NCBI RefSeq assembly: GCF_000259255.1
Contig: NC_017737.1
Location: 558,001-622,000 of the forward strand
Source of the DNA: Helicobacter cetorum MIT 00-7128
Lineage (GTDB): Bacteria > Campylobacterota > Campylobacteria > Campylobacterales > Helicobacteraceae
DNA: 64,000 nucleotides
Reading direction: 5' to 3'
Under the pieces are notes generated by a model, which ran no database searches, was not told the origin of the DNA, and saw only the letters and a list, made by a program, of their open reading frames with translations. Positions 7,847-17,260 of the stretch are shown one piece after another. The translations under genes were made by a program, and so were the position numbers. The first letter of the stretch is position 1, and the number at the start of each line of letters is the position of its first letter.

Positions 7847-8001
7847 AAAAGTTAAGTTTAAAAGAACCGCTAGTGTTCTTTGAAAATCATTTAGTTAAAA
7901 GAATTAACGGAGTGGTTTTCCTAGCGGCGCTTTACAAATCGCTAAACCAAAAAAGAGAGAGCATTAAACAACAATCTTTCTTTTACAGAAAAGGATTATG
8001 A
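7843..8001 (+). CDS. Small early protein, 52 aa
   Basis: ATG at 7843 overlaps the previous stop and is preceded by AAGGAG. It encodes MKKLSLKEPLVFFENHLVKR followed by a hydrophobic stretch and a basic tail, ending TGA directly before the next ATG. A 28-nt piece of this gene (7875-7902) reappears with one mismatch at the right end of the prophage (45007-45034). Function unknown. Confidence 0.5.
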   Translation: MKKLSLKEPLVFFENHLVKRINGVVFLAALYKSLNQKRESIKQQSFFYRKGL

Positions 8002-9030
8002 ATGAATTATACCACAAAAAACTATATTTTAAAAGAAAAAATTCAAGGCGGATTTTTCCAAGGCTCAAATGCTATCGCTCAAGATGAGAGAATTTCAGGC
8101 ATGGCTTTAGCTATTTATTGCTATTTATCTAGTTTGCCAAGCAATTTTAAGGCTAATTCTAGCAATATCGCTAAACGCTTTAATTTAACCTTGCAGACCA
8201 CATGGAAGTATTTAAAACAACTCATAGATTTAGGCTTGATAGAATTACAAAAGGCTAGAAATACTGATGGAACTTTTAAAGATTTCTATCTTTTTAGGCT
8301 CTTTAATTCCATTAGCCACACGATAAAAAACATAGTAGTGGATAAGCCCCCTAAAATGCGTGCTAAAATTCAAGCAAACCCCCAAAAATGCGCCACTCTA
8401 TCCAGTAGTGAATTTTTTGACAATAAAAAAGAAATAAAAAACAAACATGAAAAGATAAGCGCAAGCGCAAAAATTGAAAAATTTTCTTTTAAGTCTAAGC
8501 CTAAAATTTGCAAAAAATCCAAAATTAAAAAATCCTTGATTATTTGCTCTCAAAAATTTAAAAATTTCACGAGATTATTTACTAGCGCTTTAGGAAATTT
8601 GCATGCTGATGATTTAAATCTCAAAGAGAAGGGGGCGCTAGAGAAGTTTTTTGAATACAAAAACCAAAAATCCAAGCTAACAAGTGCGACTAAAAGAGCT
8701 TTACTAGAGCAAGCAAGAGAGCTAATAGCCAAAAACCAAGATTTAGAAAAGTGCGTTAATCAAAGCATTAAGCGGGGCTATAGCGAGCTTTATGCAGTGC
8801 AAGAATACGCCTTTAAGCCTAGTTTGTTTAAACAGAAAAATAAGCCAATTTATAACGAAAATTGCCCCACTAGAGACCCTTACGCCCCTTATAGCCAAAG
8901 AGAGTTAAAAGCTAAGTATGACTATGAAGAAGAGATGTTTGAAATGGCGTATAACCCCTACTACAAGGACAAACAAAGCGCAGAAGTAGATGTTGAGTAT
9001 GAAAATTACTTAAAGGAATTCGTGTATTAG
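8002..9030 (+). CDS. Winged-helix replication-initiator-like protein
   Basis: Residues about 25-100 form a helix-turn-helix / winged-helix unit (AIYCYLSSLPSNFKANSSNI, KRFNLTLQTTWKYLKQLIDL, GLIELQK). That is the arrangement found in phage replication proteins and DnaD-type N-termini. A long Lys-rich linker follows, then a C-terminal helical region rich in Tyr and Glu. Its place just upstream of the helicase and primase suggests it marks the phage origin or loads the helicase. The 342 residues begin immediately after the previous TGA. An accessory initiator role is inference. Confidence 0.6.
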   Translation: MNYTTKNYILKEKIQGGFFQGSNAIAQDERISGMALAIYCYLSSLPSNFKANSSNIAKRFNLTLQTTWKYLKQLIDLGLIELQKARNTDGTFKDFYLFRLFNSISHTIKNIVVDKPPKMRAKIQANPQKCATLSSSEFFDNKKEIKNKHEKISASAKIEKFSFKSKPKICKKSKIKKSLIICSQKFKNFTRLFTSALGNLHADDLNLKEKGALEKFFEYKNQKSKLTSATKRALLEQARELIAKNQDLEKCVNQSIKRGYSELYAVQEYAFKPSLFKQKNKPIYNENCPTRDPYAPYSQRELKAKYDYEEEMFEMAYNPYYKDKQSAEVDVEYENYLKEFVY

Positions 9031-9039
9031 GAGCAACCA

Positions 9040-9372
9040 ATGAAAGAGTTTTATTATTCAAAACACAGGCGCATTCATAGCTGTAGCTTCTATCTAAGCA
9101 GTGAGATTTTAGAGATTTTAGACTTTATAGCGTGGTGTGAGAATCAGCACAGAAGCGCTATAGTAGAGCGCATTTTAAGGAGCTATTTAAGCAGGAATAG
9201 AAAGAATAGGAGCAAGTATGGAAAGTGGAAGAGCCAAAAAAAATACACCAAAACAACGCAAAAAGTTCACCCTAGCCGAAAGTGTGATTTTACGCCTAGA
9301 ATTAAGAGCAGAGAGAGAAAAAATCAGCAAATCAAAGCTTTTACAAAAAGCCATTCTTTATGGAGTGAATGA
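9040..9372 (+). CDS. Ribbon-helix-helix-like protein, C-terminus possibly frameshifted
   Basis: ATG follows AGGAG by 6 nt. Residues 16-50 (SFYLSSEILEILDFIAWCEN, then HRSAIVERILRSYL) look like a beta-strand plus two helices, the CopG/Arc DNA-binding fold. The last 50 residues are Lys/Thr-rich and overlap the next gene by 155 nt in another frame, a very long overlap for this tightly packed operon. A one-base indel after the SRN residues would end the gene almost at once (TAG in the alternative frame). The tail may therefore be an artefact of a frameshift. Confidence 0.5.
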   Translation: MKEFYYSKHRRIHSCSFYLSSEILEILDFIAWCENQHRSAIVERILRSYLSRNRKNRSKYGKWKSQKKYTKTTQKVHPSRKCDFTPRIKSRERKNQQIKAFTKSHSLWSE

Positions 9373-9511
9373 GTTTAGCAAGTCTAATTTACTAGGTCAA
9401 AAGATTCTTAACGAATATCAAGAGACCTTAAATAATTTAGAAAAGTTAGAAAAGAAAAAGAAAGAGAGAAAAAACAATGACGACCACAAACGAAAAGAAA
9501 ACAAAAAATGA
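9218..9511 (+). CDS. Second ribbon-helix-helix-like protein
   Basis: ATG at 9218 follows AGGAGCAAGT, the same leader type as the previous gene. Residues 16-50 (KFTLAESVILRLELRAEREK, then ISKSKLLQKAILYG) match an RHH pattern. A Glu/Lys-rich coiled tail follows. It overlaps the helicase gene by 35 nt. With the preceding gene it forms a possible pair of small repressors or copy-control proteins, which makes these two the best available candidates for lysogeny or replication control. That role is inferred. Confidence 0.55.
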   Translation: MESGRAKKNTPKQRKKFTLAESVILRLELRAEREKISKSKLLQKAILYGVNEFSKSNLLGQKILNEYQETLNNLEKLEKKKKERKNNDDHKRKENKK

Positions 9512-10727
9512 GCTAATCAACAGCTTTGATAAGTCTTTAGAGCTTATTGTAATCAATTCTATGATTAACTATCCTAAAGACATAGAAGAGTTTTTAGAAG
9601 GCATAAACCCTAAGTTTTTTGAGCCAACTAATCAAGTGATTTTAGACGCCCTAAACTCTTTAAAGAAAAAAAATCATCTCATCACTTTAGAAACCCTAAA
9701 ATTAGCTTTAGGGCAAGACTTTTTAGACAAAAGAGAAGTTATAGAGCTTTTAAATGCTGATAGCATTCCTAACTATCTAAGCTTAAAGCCAAACTTTAAG
9801 GAATTTTTACAATTAAAAGTCCAGCATAGCCTAGCAGACAAGCTTATTAAATGCACTAGAAACAGCGAAATATTTGACGCTGAATTTTTAAGCAAGTTTA
9901 TTGATATTGAGAGTAATATTACCGGTAAATTATTAAGTGATTGGATTAAATTTTACGAACAAGACGCACAAGTTGAGAAGTTAGAAACGGGCATTTTTGG
10001 ACTTGATAAGAAGTTTGAGGGTGGGTTTGAAGTAGGCCAACTCATTTTAGTTATGGGAGACCCAGAGAGCGGTAAAACGCTTTTTTTCAATCAAATCTTA
10101 AACAACATGACCAAAAAACATAAAGTCGTGTATCTATCCTTTGAATTTAGCATTAAAAAATATATGACTAACATGCTTAAATACTACCCCGAAATTGACT
10201 ATAGCCGTATCTTTGTAGATGATGCATGCACAGATATAAGCGATTTAAGAAGTCAAATCAAAGCCTTAGCTAGACTTGGCTATAAAGCCTTTTTAATTGA
10301 TTCTCAAATGAAAATCGTAACCCCTATGCAAAACAGAACCAAAGAAGAGCAAGAGACCGAAAAATTCACCACCTTAAGCGAATTAGCCAGAAAGCTAGAT
10401 ATTGTCATCTTTTTTATCGTGCAAAATTCTAAGAATGACCCCATGACACCAAGCGGGAGCAGGAAAGGCGCGCATGAAGCGCATATTATTTTTAAAATCA
10501 GCCGTTTAATTGATGGCGATGCTAAGCAGATTAAGGGCGAAAGGAGAGTGAATTTTAGAAAATTTACCATTAGGAAGAATAAGCAAACCGGCGAACAAGG
10601 CTTAATCTTTTTTGAAATGGCAAATTACAAGTTTTATGAGCGCCCCGACTTAATGAAAGGCGATAATTTAGAAAGAATGCACGAAGAAGAAAATAACCGC
10701 TTTGTAATGAGCTTGGAGGGAATCTAA
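9477..10727 (+). CDS. DnaB-like replicative helicase
   Basis: A 416-residue protein with a DnaB N-terminal-type helical domain (about 15-130) and a RecA-fold motor. Walker A is GDPESGKT (about 193-200), VVYLSFEFS follows at motif H1a, Walker B is FLIDSQ, and the C-terminal arginine region is RRVNFRKFTIRKNK. It would unwind DNA at the phage fork together with the primase encoded next. Shorter than host DnaB (about 480-490). The stop overlaps the primase ATG (TAATG). Confidence 0.88.
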   Translation: MTTTNEKKTKNELINSFDKSLELIVINSMINYPKDIEEFLEGINPKFFEPTNQVILDALNSLKKKNHLITLETLKLALGQDFLDKREVIELLNADSIPNYLSLKPNFKEFLQLKVQHSLADKLIKCTRNSEIFDAEFLSKFIDIESNITGKLLSDWIKFYEQDAQVEKLETGIFGLDKKFEGGFEVGQLILVMGDPESGKTLFFNQILNNMTKKHKVVYLSFEFSIKKYMTNMLKYYPEIDYSRIFVDDACTDISDLRSQIKALARLGYKAFLIDSQMKIVTPMQNRTKEEQETEKFTTLSELARKLDIVIFFIVQNSKNDPMTPSGSRKGAHEAHIIFKISRLIDGDAKQIKGERRVNFRKFTIRKNKQTGEQGLIFFEMANYKFYERPDLMKGDNLERMHEEENNRFVMSLEGI

Positions 10728-12292
10728 TGCCAAAAATCAAAAATTTAGAAGAATTAAAACAAATTGTAAGCATTAGTGCCGTGATTGAAAAGTATTTAGA
10801 CTTGCATAAATGCGGGACTTCTTTAAAAGCAAAATGCCCCTTTCATAGCGAGAAAAGCGCTAGTTTTATGGTAAGTGAGTCAAAGGGTATTTATAAATGC
10901 TTTGGCTGTGATGCTAAAGGCGATGCTTTTACTTTTATCCAAGATTTTAAGCAAGTAAGCTTTTTTGAGAGTGTTAAAGAAGTAGCAGGCATTTTTAACT
11001 TCACTTTAGAGATTGAAGAAGATGAAGAGAGTTTAAAAAGAGAGAAATTTATTGATGTCTTAAATTTTGCTAACAATAAATTCAAAAAACGCCTTTTAGA
11101 AAGCTCTAAACAGACCTTAGATTATCTTTTAAGGCGTGGCATTACTTTAGAGATGATACAAGAGCATGAAATAGGCTTTTGTTTAGGGGCTGATTTAGAA
11201 GTCATAAAAAGCAATTTTGAAGATTACGAGCTTTTAGGGAGCGCTTTATTTAACTATAATGCCAAAAAGGAATTAGTGAGTTATTGCAATTATAGAATCA
11301 CCATTCCCTTAAAAGATAATCACGGCAAAATTAGAAGTTTTAGCGCTAGAATCAATCATAATGAAAGCCATAATAAAGATAGGACCCCCAAATACATTAA
11401 CGGCAGAGATAGCCAAATTTTCAAAAAGTCTTTTATTTTATGGAATTTTCATAAAGCCAAAGAAGAAATCATTAAAAGAAAGCAAATTATTATTTGTGAA
11501 GGCTTTTTTGATGTTTTAGGCTTTATTAAATTCAATAAGCCCCATGCCGTGTGTGCGATAGGCACAGCCATTACTAAAGAGCATTTAAACATGCTCTTTA
11601 AATTAGATTTAGAAATTTGTTTTTGCTTAGATAATGATGAAGCAGGGTTTAATGCGACTTTAAGGGCTATCAATCTATGTTTTAGCTTAGGTTATTCTAA
11701 TGTGAGCGTGATTAATATTATAGGAGACAAGAAAGACATGGGCGATTATTTAAAAGATGAAACCCCCCCTTTAATGACAAAGATTAACGCCTTTAGATTC
11801 CTTTGTAAAAACCTTTTAAAAGAGAGTTTAACCCCCAAAGATAAAGACAGAAATTACAGGAATTTAAAAGGCATAATAACGCATTTAAGCCCCTTTGTTA
11901 GAGACGAGCATGAGCGTATCTTAAACTCTTATTTACCTAATAGCAAAGAAGAAGAAAAGAAATTACCCCCCTTAAGCTTGTTTGAAGGCAGGATTTTACG
12001 CACCGCCAAAGATAGCGAGAGTTTTTTATTTATCGTAAGCAGGAATTTAAATGTTAATGACTTCACGCATAAAGAAGTGTTTATGCAAATTTTGCAAAAG
12101 AATTTTAACGGGTTGGAGTTTTTAAAAGAATATGAGCTTATAGAGCCTAAAGATTATTCTATTGTCTTATTAAATTTTAAAGAAATTGGTTTGAAAAACA
12201 GCCTTAAAGACGCCCTAGATTCTAAAGATTATCATTTAGCGAGCGCTTTACAAAACAAGCTTAAAGAGCTTAAAAATAGTTTGTTAGTGTAA
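10727..12292 (+). CDS. DnaG-like primase
   Basis: A CHC2 zinc-binding domain is at residues about 24-65 (CPFHSEKSASFMV and KCFGCDAKGDA). The RNA polymerase core has the RARIN-like box SARINHN near 205. The Toprim domain reads IICEGFFDVLGF with its Glu, then CFCLDNDEAGF with the Asp pair. The C-terminal 130 residues are probably the helicase-binding part. With the overlapping DnaB-like gene this gives the phage its own priming machinery. At 521 residues it is near the usual DnaG size. Confidence 0.92.
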   Translation: MPKIKNLEELKQIVSISAVIEKYLDLHKCGTSLKAKCPFHSEKSASFMVSESKGIYKCFGCDAKGDAFTFIQDFKQVSFFESVKEVAGIFNFTLEIEEDEESLKREKFIDVLNFANNKFKKRLLESSKQTLDYLLRRGITLEMIQEHEIGFCLGADLEVIKSNFEDYELLGSALFNYNAKKELVSYCNYRITIPLKDNHGKIRSFSARINHNESHNKDRTPKYINGRDSQIFKKSFILWNFHKAKEEIIKRKQIIICEGFFDVLGFIKFNKPHAVCAIGTAITKEHLNMLFKLDLEICFCLDNDEAGFNATLRAINLCFSLGYSNVSVINIIGDKKDMGDYLKDETPPLMTKINAFRFLCKNLLKESLTPKDKDRNYRNLKGIITHLSPFVRDEHERILNSYLPNSKEEEKKLPPLSLFEGRILRTAKDSESFLFIVSRNLNVNDFTHKEVFMQILQKNFNGLEFLKEYELIEPKDYSIVLLNFKEIGLKNSLKDALDSKDYHLASALQNKLKELKNSLLV

Positions 12293-12520
12293 AATCCAAA
12301 CACATGCTACAAACGCACTTAAGAATAACGCCATAAAGCTTATTTGTCTAATAAGTGAGCGTTTTTCTTTGGCGTCCTTTAAGCGCTTGTCATCTTGTTC
12401 TAAAATAAGTTTAACAAACATTTCAGGGTTATTTTTTGCTAATTCTTCCATGGCTCTGTTCCTTGTTTCATACTCTAATGTTTCTATTGTTAATAACGAG
12501 TTTTTATGATTCAATTCCAT
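12284..12520 (-). CDS. 78-aa membrane-anchored protein, convergent to primase
   Basis: Minus-strand ORF whose stop overlaps the primase 3' end by 9 nt. The start is taken at the ATG giving MELNHKNSLLTIETLEYETR; a TTG start 12 codons upstream (12556) is possible. The N-terminal 50 residues are soluble and charged (EMFVKLILEQDDKRL). The C-terminus is one membrane helix (ISFMALFLSAFVACVWI). A decayed paralogue lies at 31001-31234, also on the minus strand and also at the end of an operon. The role is unknown. Confidence 0.6.
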   Translation of the reverse strand: MELNHKNSLLTIETLEYETRNRAMEELAKNNPEMFVKLILEQDDKRLKDAKEKRSLIRQISFMALFLSAFVACVWILH

Positions 12521-12566
12521 AACATAAAATCTATTTAAAACTCCCTTAAAAGTCAATTATGCCGTG

Positions 12567-12604
12567 TTTTTAACCCCCTAAAATTACCCCTTTTTCACTA
12601 AACT
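12567..12604 (+). promoter_or_regulatory. Late-type promoter 1 (TTAACCC box plus TAAACT)
   Basis: TTTTTAACCCCCTAAAA, with TTAACC starting at 12570 and the -10-like TAAACT starting 29 nt later (12599). It precedes the polyvalent-protein gene. One of nine such sites in the prophage. Confidence 0.6.
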
Positions 12605-12632
12605 AAAATCATTTAAATAATAAGGGGTAATT

Positions 12633-15600
12633 GTGGCAACTTTAGATTTTAAGCGCCTAAAAGATGATAATATCTCACCTAAAAGCATTTTAAATTTTGT
12701 TAAAAATCAAGAGAGTAATTTCAACTACAACGAGCTAGAAAACTACTACAAAGACCAAGGTTTAAAAGATAATGATTTAGACAATGCCCTTTATAATGAT
12801 TTGACTAATTTTAAAGATTTTAAAATCTCACTTAAACCTATCAATTCCGATTCTAAAAGCATAAAAAGCCCCCTAGATAGCGAGATGATTAACAAGCAAA
12901 AGCAAGCAGATTTAAACCTTTCTTCTTCAAATATTGATGAGTTTGAATTAAAGAAAGAAAGGATATTAAACACCCTTAATTCAAAAGCTAAAGAATTGAA
13001 AGAAAGCGGGCTTTTAGAGCGTTTAGGGAAAAAAGTTAGCGAGACACTACTACCAGAAAGCTTTTCTTTAGAATCTAAGAGCTACAAAGATAACCAACAA
13101 AAATTAGAAGAGTTAAAAGAAATAGCCATTAAAAACAATGTTGATTTTAAGGATTTGCCTAAGAACTTGCAAGATAGCTTAAGATTAAAGCGCAATGATG
13201 AAGGCTTATTTTTAGGAGCTTATAACGCCTTAAAAGAGAATTTTACCAATGCGACTGAAGTTGATTATAACAAAGAAAAAGCCCTCTATCATTTAGCAAG
13301 AAGTCCTAAGAGTTTTAAAGATTTAAACGATAAAGAAAAGGCTTTAATTAAAAGTGATAGAAGTTTAATAGATGGCTTTTTTGATAGCTTTAATGATGAT
13401 GAGAAGGCTTTAAAAGAATGGAAAGAAAATCATAAGGCTAAGGATATTACAAAAGAGTTTCAAAAGCAAAAGGTTTGGCTAGATAATATCCATTCAGCCA
13501 AAAGCTTAGGCTCTTTGTTTTTAGGGGCTAGTAAAGAAGAGCAAGAAAATTACAAAGAGACCCTTAATAATCTAGCTAAATTACAAGGCTTTGATAAGGC
13601 GTTAATTGATGATAAGGGCGCAGTCTTTTTAGAAAAAGATAACGAGAGTTACAAGGTTAATGATGGCTTTTTTTCTAATTTTTTAGAGAGTTTAAAAGCC
13701 AATAGCTTTAGTGTAGCAGGGGGGGTTATAGGGAGTTTAAAGGGTGCGAGTAATGCCATTAAGAAAGGTAAAATTAACCCCTTAGCAATAGGAGTAAGTG
13801 CAGGCTTAGGGGGTGCTATAGGCAGTGGTTTAGGGGGAATTACTGATGCCACAATCACCAATTTATATTTAAATAGAGAGCAAAATTTAAAAGAGACTTT
13901 AAAACATGGTTTAAGTGAAGGCTTATTATCCCTAGCAGGTGATGTTGCTATAGGTGGAGCTACTAAAGCTTTAAAAGAATTAAATGCCAAAAATCTAAAG
14001 AAAGGCTTTGATATTGCCACAAGTCTTACGCCTTTTGTAGGCACTTTTAAAAGAGCTATGACAGGAAACACTAAAAGAGCTGAAGAGATTCTTTTAAATG
14101 CGATGAGTAAAGAAGAGCAAGACGCTATTAAGGAGTTTAGCGCACAATTTGGCGGCAATGCTAAGTTTGATAAAGAAAAGAACGATTTAATAAGGGATAA
14201 TCTAGTTAAAAGATATGGTGAAGATAATGCCAAAATAAAGGCTTATGATAGTATCTCTAATGCTATCAAATTGACTAATTTTAAAGAACAGCAAGAAGCT
14301 TTTATAAGAGCTATAAGAGCTGATGAAAGCGGGAATGTTATCGCCTTTTTATCCCAAGCGGCCAATGAAAGCCCAAGAGCCAACTTAAGCTTAAAAAATA
14401 TCCTTAATAAAACCACAAAAAACCTAGAAAAACAATTAGATAATCTCAATTTAGACAAGAGCGCTATAAAAAGCGTTTTAGACGATTTAGATAAAGGCAC
14501 TAAAGAAAGCTATGATAACGCTATCAATAAGGTAATTGCCAAAGTCTATGACACTAACTATATTTTAAAGCCTAATGAAGAGATTTTAAATTTAAAGCGT
14601 TATGAGAAATTTAGAAAAGAATTACAAAATAATGGCGAGCTAGAAGAAAGCGCTTTAAAAATGCTCCATTTCTTAGAAAGAAATATTTATAATCCTAATG
14701 GCGTTAATTTCACTCAACTTCACAATGCCAAAAACACCATAAACGCCTATCTAAGAAACATCAAAGACCCAAGTATTAAAGGGCATATTCAAAGAGAAGT
14801 AGGCAATTTTATTAAAAATGATATTGAGAATGCCACTAATGAGCTTTTTAAGCTTAATAAAAGCGCTTATAAACAATTTAGCGAACTCTATAATACCGCC
14901 ATAAGCGATTATAAGAACGCAAAAAGCGCTTTAAAATTAAGCGATGAAGTAGGCTTAAGAAACAAATTAGCTAAAGAAGATGAAGTGTTAGAAAATCTTT
15001 TAAATTTAGCCAAAGGGCAAGGTGAAAAAAATTCAAGCAATTTTAGCACCTTAACTAAAGGTCTAAACGAGCAAAATAAGGAGATTTTAGAATTAAACAT
15101 GCTCAATAGGCTTATGCAAAAAAGCATGCAAGAAAGCTCTAATTTAAGGGTATTTGATAGCGAGAAGTTTTTAAAGAATTTAGAGAGCTTTAAAGATGAT
15201 GTTTTCACTACTAAAGGCGCAAAAGATTTTATAGATTTAACTCAAGGCTTTCATAAACTCTTTAAAAACGATGTTTTAATCGCTAAAAAGCTAACAGAAG
15301 CTACCACACAAAAAGCTAGTCAAGGATTAGCCACTAGCCTAGAGGGTGCTTTTAAATTCTTAGGGGTTAAATGGCTATTAAATACCATGTATAGAACCGC
15401 CCCTAAAACCTTTATTTTTAAATCTTTAGATGAGAAAACCGCAGGAGCAGCCCTAAGGTATCATTTAAAGCAAGCTTTAGAGAGAAGTCATAGTGTAGAA
15501 GAATTTACAAACACTTTAAAACTAAGCGCTCAAAAATCTAAATTCTCTAATGAAACAATGAAGAAAATTGAAGAGATTACAAGCGGAGTCAAAACTGCGA

Positions 15601-16796
15601 GCGAAGAAGTCAAAGACAAAATCACCAAACACGAAAAAGCGTTAAAAGAGTTAGAAAAAATTGATACTAGCAAGCTCACCAAAGAGCAACTTGATGTTTT
15701 AAAAGTCTTTAAGGGCGAGCTTGATGAAACTATCCTTAAAGGCAGAGATTTAAACGACCTTTATACCTTAGAGAAAGGCAGCAAAAAACACGGAGCTATC
15801 AAAATATTAAAACGCCACTATGGAGAGAATAAGACTGGAGCCATAACTAGCGATGAACTGCTTAACATGGGCGAAGTGATTAAGAACGGCAGTGTTCTAT
15901 TAGAAAGCAAAGAAAATAGGAATAATCTAATAAGATATGCTTATGAATGGGATAACAATGGAGTTAAATTAAGAGTTGTAGTAGATGATTTGGGGGATAA
16001 CAAAAAGATTTTTAATTTTTATAGTGATAGACCGACTGGTGGTAGCCCAACGCCACGAAGCACCAATCAGCAAATAGATATTACTCAAAAAGAATTAACT
16101 AAGCAAGACCAAGAGTTAAGTTTTTTAGAACTTGCCAACCTAGAAAAGCAACAAAAACTGCTCAAAGAACAACAAAATACCCCTAAAAACACAAATGAAA
16201 AAGAAACATCGTATAATGAAAGCCTTGAAACTAAAGCCAAAGATGAAAAAATGCCCAAACTCTCTTTTAACGAGATAAAAAAATTGATTGATAAAAGCCC
16301 TAATAAGGGTAGAGAAATGCTTGTTTTAGGCGAGCAAAATTTAACCTCTGAAGTGGTAGAATATATAGAGAAAAACAACAAAAAGATTGCGGTTGAAAAA
16401 TTAGAGCCTAGTTTGGCTAAAGAATTAGGTTTAGAATATCCTAATGATGCGAAGACAATGATTGATTTTAGTGCTATCAAACACATTTTAAATAGGCATG
16501 GAAAAAATTCAAATAATGTCATAAAAAGCAAGCAACCTCCTATCACTTATGATGATATAGCTAATTATAGAAACATTGTTGAGAATGCTGATGAGACATT
16601 AAGGATAAGAGAAAACGATAGAGTGAAACTATTAAGCTACAAACAAATCAATGGGTATTTTGTGGTTGTAGAACAAGTAAGCAAGAAACAAAACGGCTTA
16701 AGCCTTGTAACAATGTTTAAAGAGAATGGGGATTATAGGAATTCAAAGAGTTACCTAGAAAGCATAGACGCAAACAACCTACATTCTAGGTTATAA
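12633..16796 (+). CDS. Giant polyvalent virion-type protein with C-terminal nuclease-toxin-like tip
   Basis: A 1387-residue protein starting at GTG after AAGGGG. Residues 1-340 are charged and helical. Residues about 356-412 are a Gly/Ala-rich membrane-insertion-like stretch (LAIGVSAGLGGAIGSGLGG). Residues 430-1020 are helical, fit for a protein injected with DNA. Residues about 1043-1130 (GAIKILKRHYGENKTG, later KLRVVVDDLGD) resemble the DUF3519 barnase/colicin E5-like endoribonuclease domain found in Helicobacter mobile elements. The last 120 residues (FSAIKHILNRHG, ITYDDIANYRNIVENADE, GLSLVTMF) look like a second nuclease of the phage barnase-EndoU-ColicinE5/D-RelE group. Codons 871-1175 are repeated downstream. 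Domain names rest on motif memory. Confidence 0.7.
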   Translation: MATLDFKRLKDDNISPKSILNFVKNQESNFNYNELENYYKDQGLKDNDLDNALYNDLTNFKDFKISLKPINSDSKSIKSPLDSEMINKQKQADLNLSSSNIDEFELKKERILNTLNSKAKELKESGLLERLGKKVSETLLPESFSLESKSYKDNQQKLEELKEIAIKNNVDFKDLPKNLQDSLRLKRNDEGLFLGAYNALKENFTNATEVDYNKEKALYHLARSPKSFKDLNDKEKALIKSDRSLIDGFFDSFNDDEKALKEWKENHKAKDITKEFQKQKVWLDNIHSAKSLGSLFLGASKEEQENYKETLNNLAKLQGFDKALIDDKGAVFLEKDNESYKVNDGFFSNFLESLKANSFSVAGGVIGSLKGASNAIKKGKINPLAIGVSAGLGGAIGSGLGGITDATITNLYLNREQNLKETLKHGLSEGLLSLAGDVAIGGATKALKELNAKNLKKGFDIATSLTPFVGTFKRAMTGNTKRAEEILLNAMSKEEQDAIKEFSAQFGGNAKFDKEKNDLIRDNLVKRYGEDNAKIKAYDSISNAIKLTNFKEQQEAFIRAIRADESGNVIAFLSQAANESPRANLSLKNILNKTTKNLEKQLDNLNLDKSAIKSVLDDLDKGTKESYDNAINKVIAKVYDTNYILKPNEEILNLKRYEKFRKELQNNGELEESALKMLHFLERNIYNPNGVNFTQLHNAKNTINAYLRNIKDPSIKGHIQREVGNFIKNDIENATNELFKLNKSAYKQFSELYNTAISDYKNAKSALKLSDEVGLRNKLAKEDEVLENLLNLAKGQGEKNSSNFSTLTKGLNEQNKEILELNMLNRLMQKSMQESSNLRVFDSEKFLKNLESFKDDVFTTKGAKDFIDLTQGFHKLFKNDVLIAKKLTEATTQKASQGLATSLEGAFKFLGVKWLLNTMYRTAPKTFIFKSLDEKTAGAALRYHLKQALERSHSVEEFTNTLKLSAQKSKFSNETMKKIEEITSGVKTASEEVKDKITKHEKALKELEKIDTSKLTKEQLDVLKVFKGELDETILKGRDLNDLYTLEKGSKKHGAIKILKRHYGENKTGAITSDELLNMGEVIKNGSVLLESKENRNNLIRYAYEWDNNGVKLRVVVDDLGDNKKIFNFYSDRPTGGSPTPRSTNQQIDITQKELTKQDQELSFLELANLEKQQKLLKEQQNTPKNTNEKETSYNESLETKAKDEKMPKLSFNEIKKLIDKSPNKGREMLVLGEQNLTSEVVEYIEKNNKKIAVEKLEPSLAKELGLEYPNDAKTMIDFSAIKHILNRHGKNSNNVIKSKQPPITYDDIANYRNIVENADETLRIRENDRVKLLSYKQINGYFVVVEQVSKKQNGLSLVTMFKENGDYRNSKSYLESIDANNLHSRL
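15244..16159 (+). repeat. 916-bp direct repeat, copy 1 (inside the giant gene)
   Basis: By eye identical to 17280-18195, offset 2036 bp. It covers the shared pre-tip region and the first nuclease-like domain. Sequence diverges abruptly at both ends. Confidence 0.9.
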
Positions 16797-17260
16797 GCCC
16801 AGCGTTGTTCTGTTGTTCTACACTCTCTTACTATGGACTATAGCACAAAAAAGTTAATGTTTTTAGTTAGTGAGCTTTAACCAAATTAATGGGTTCTTTG
16901 TTGTGTAGAACAAATATCAAATGGCAGAAACGAGCTTATTTTAAAGACTATGTATAAGACTAAAGGCGAGTATAAACAAAGCGAGATATACAAAGAAACG
17001 CTAGAGCATTCTCAAAGTGGCTCAAGCTTCGGTTATTAGCCGAGTGCCATTTCTATTGAATGTCTAACACTTTAATAATACACCAAGAAAGTTAACAAGG
17101 TAAAAAATTATGTAAACAAGGGAATAGCTATAAAGATGACACTAAGAAACTCTAGCTCAAAAGTCTGTATCACTTCAATGGAAGTAAGCCTGCTTTCTAA
17201 GAAACAGGTGGCTTTTCTCTTGCTAGAGATAACGAAACTATACCATAATTTTTTAAAAAA
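16797..17260 (+). pseudogene. Relics of toxin-tip C-termini between the main gene and the orphan cassette
   Basis: No intact ORF. At 16869-16908 one frame reads SFNQINGFFVV then stops, matching SYKQINGYFVV of the intact tip. A neighbouring frame (to TAG at 17039) continues KTMYKTKGEYKQSEIYKETL and ends SGSSFGY, again the tail of the same nuclease family. At 17120-17155 GNSYKDDTKKL and a stop match the tail of another relic at 20126-20203. The stretch is therefore a graveyard of at least two former tip cassettes. Confidence 0.6.

Noticed and set aside
13649-14233. 194-codon open frame on the minus strand inside the giant gene
   Set aside because: Hydrophobic low-complexity translation with Pro/Leu/Ser bias, the mirror of a Lys/Glu/Asn-rich gene; no ribosome site.
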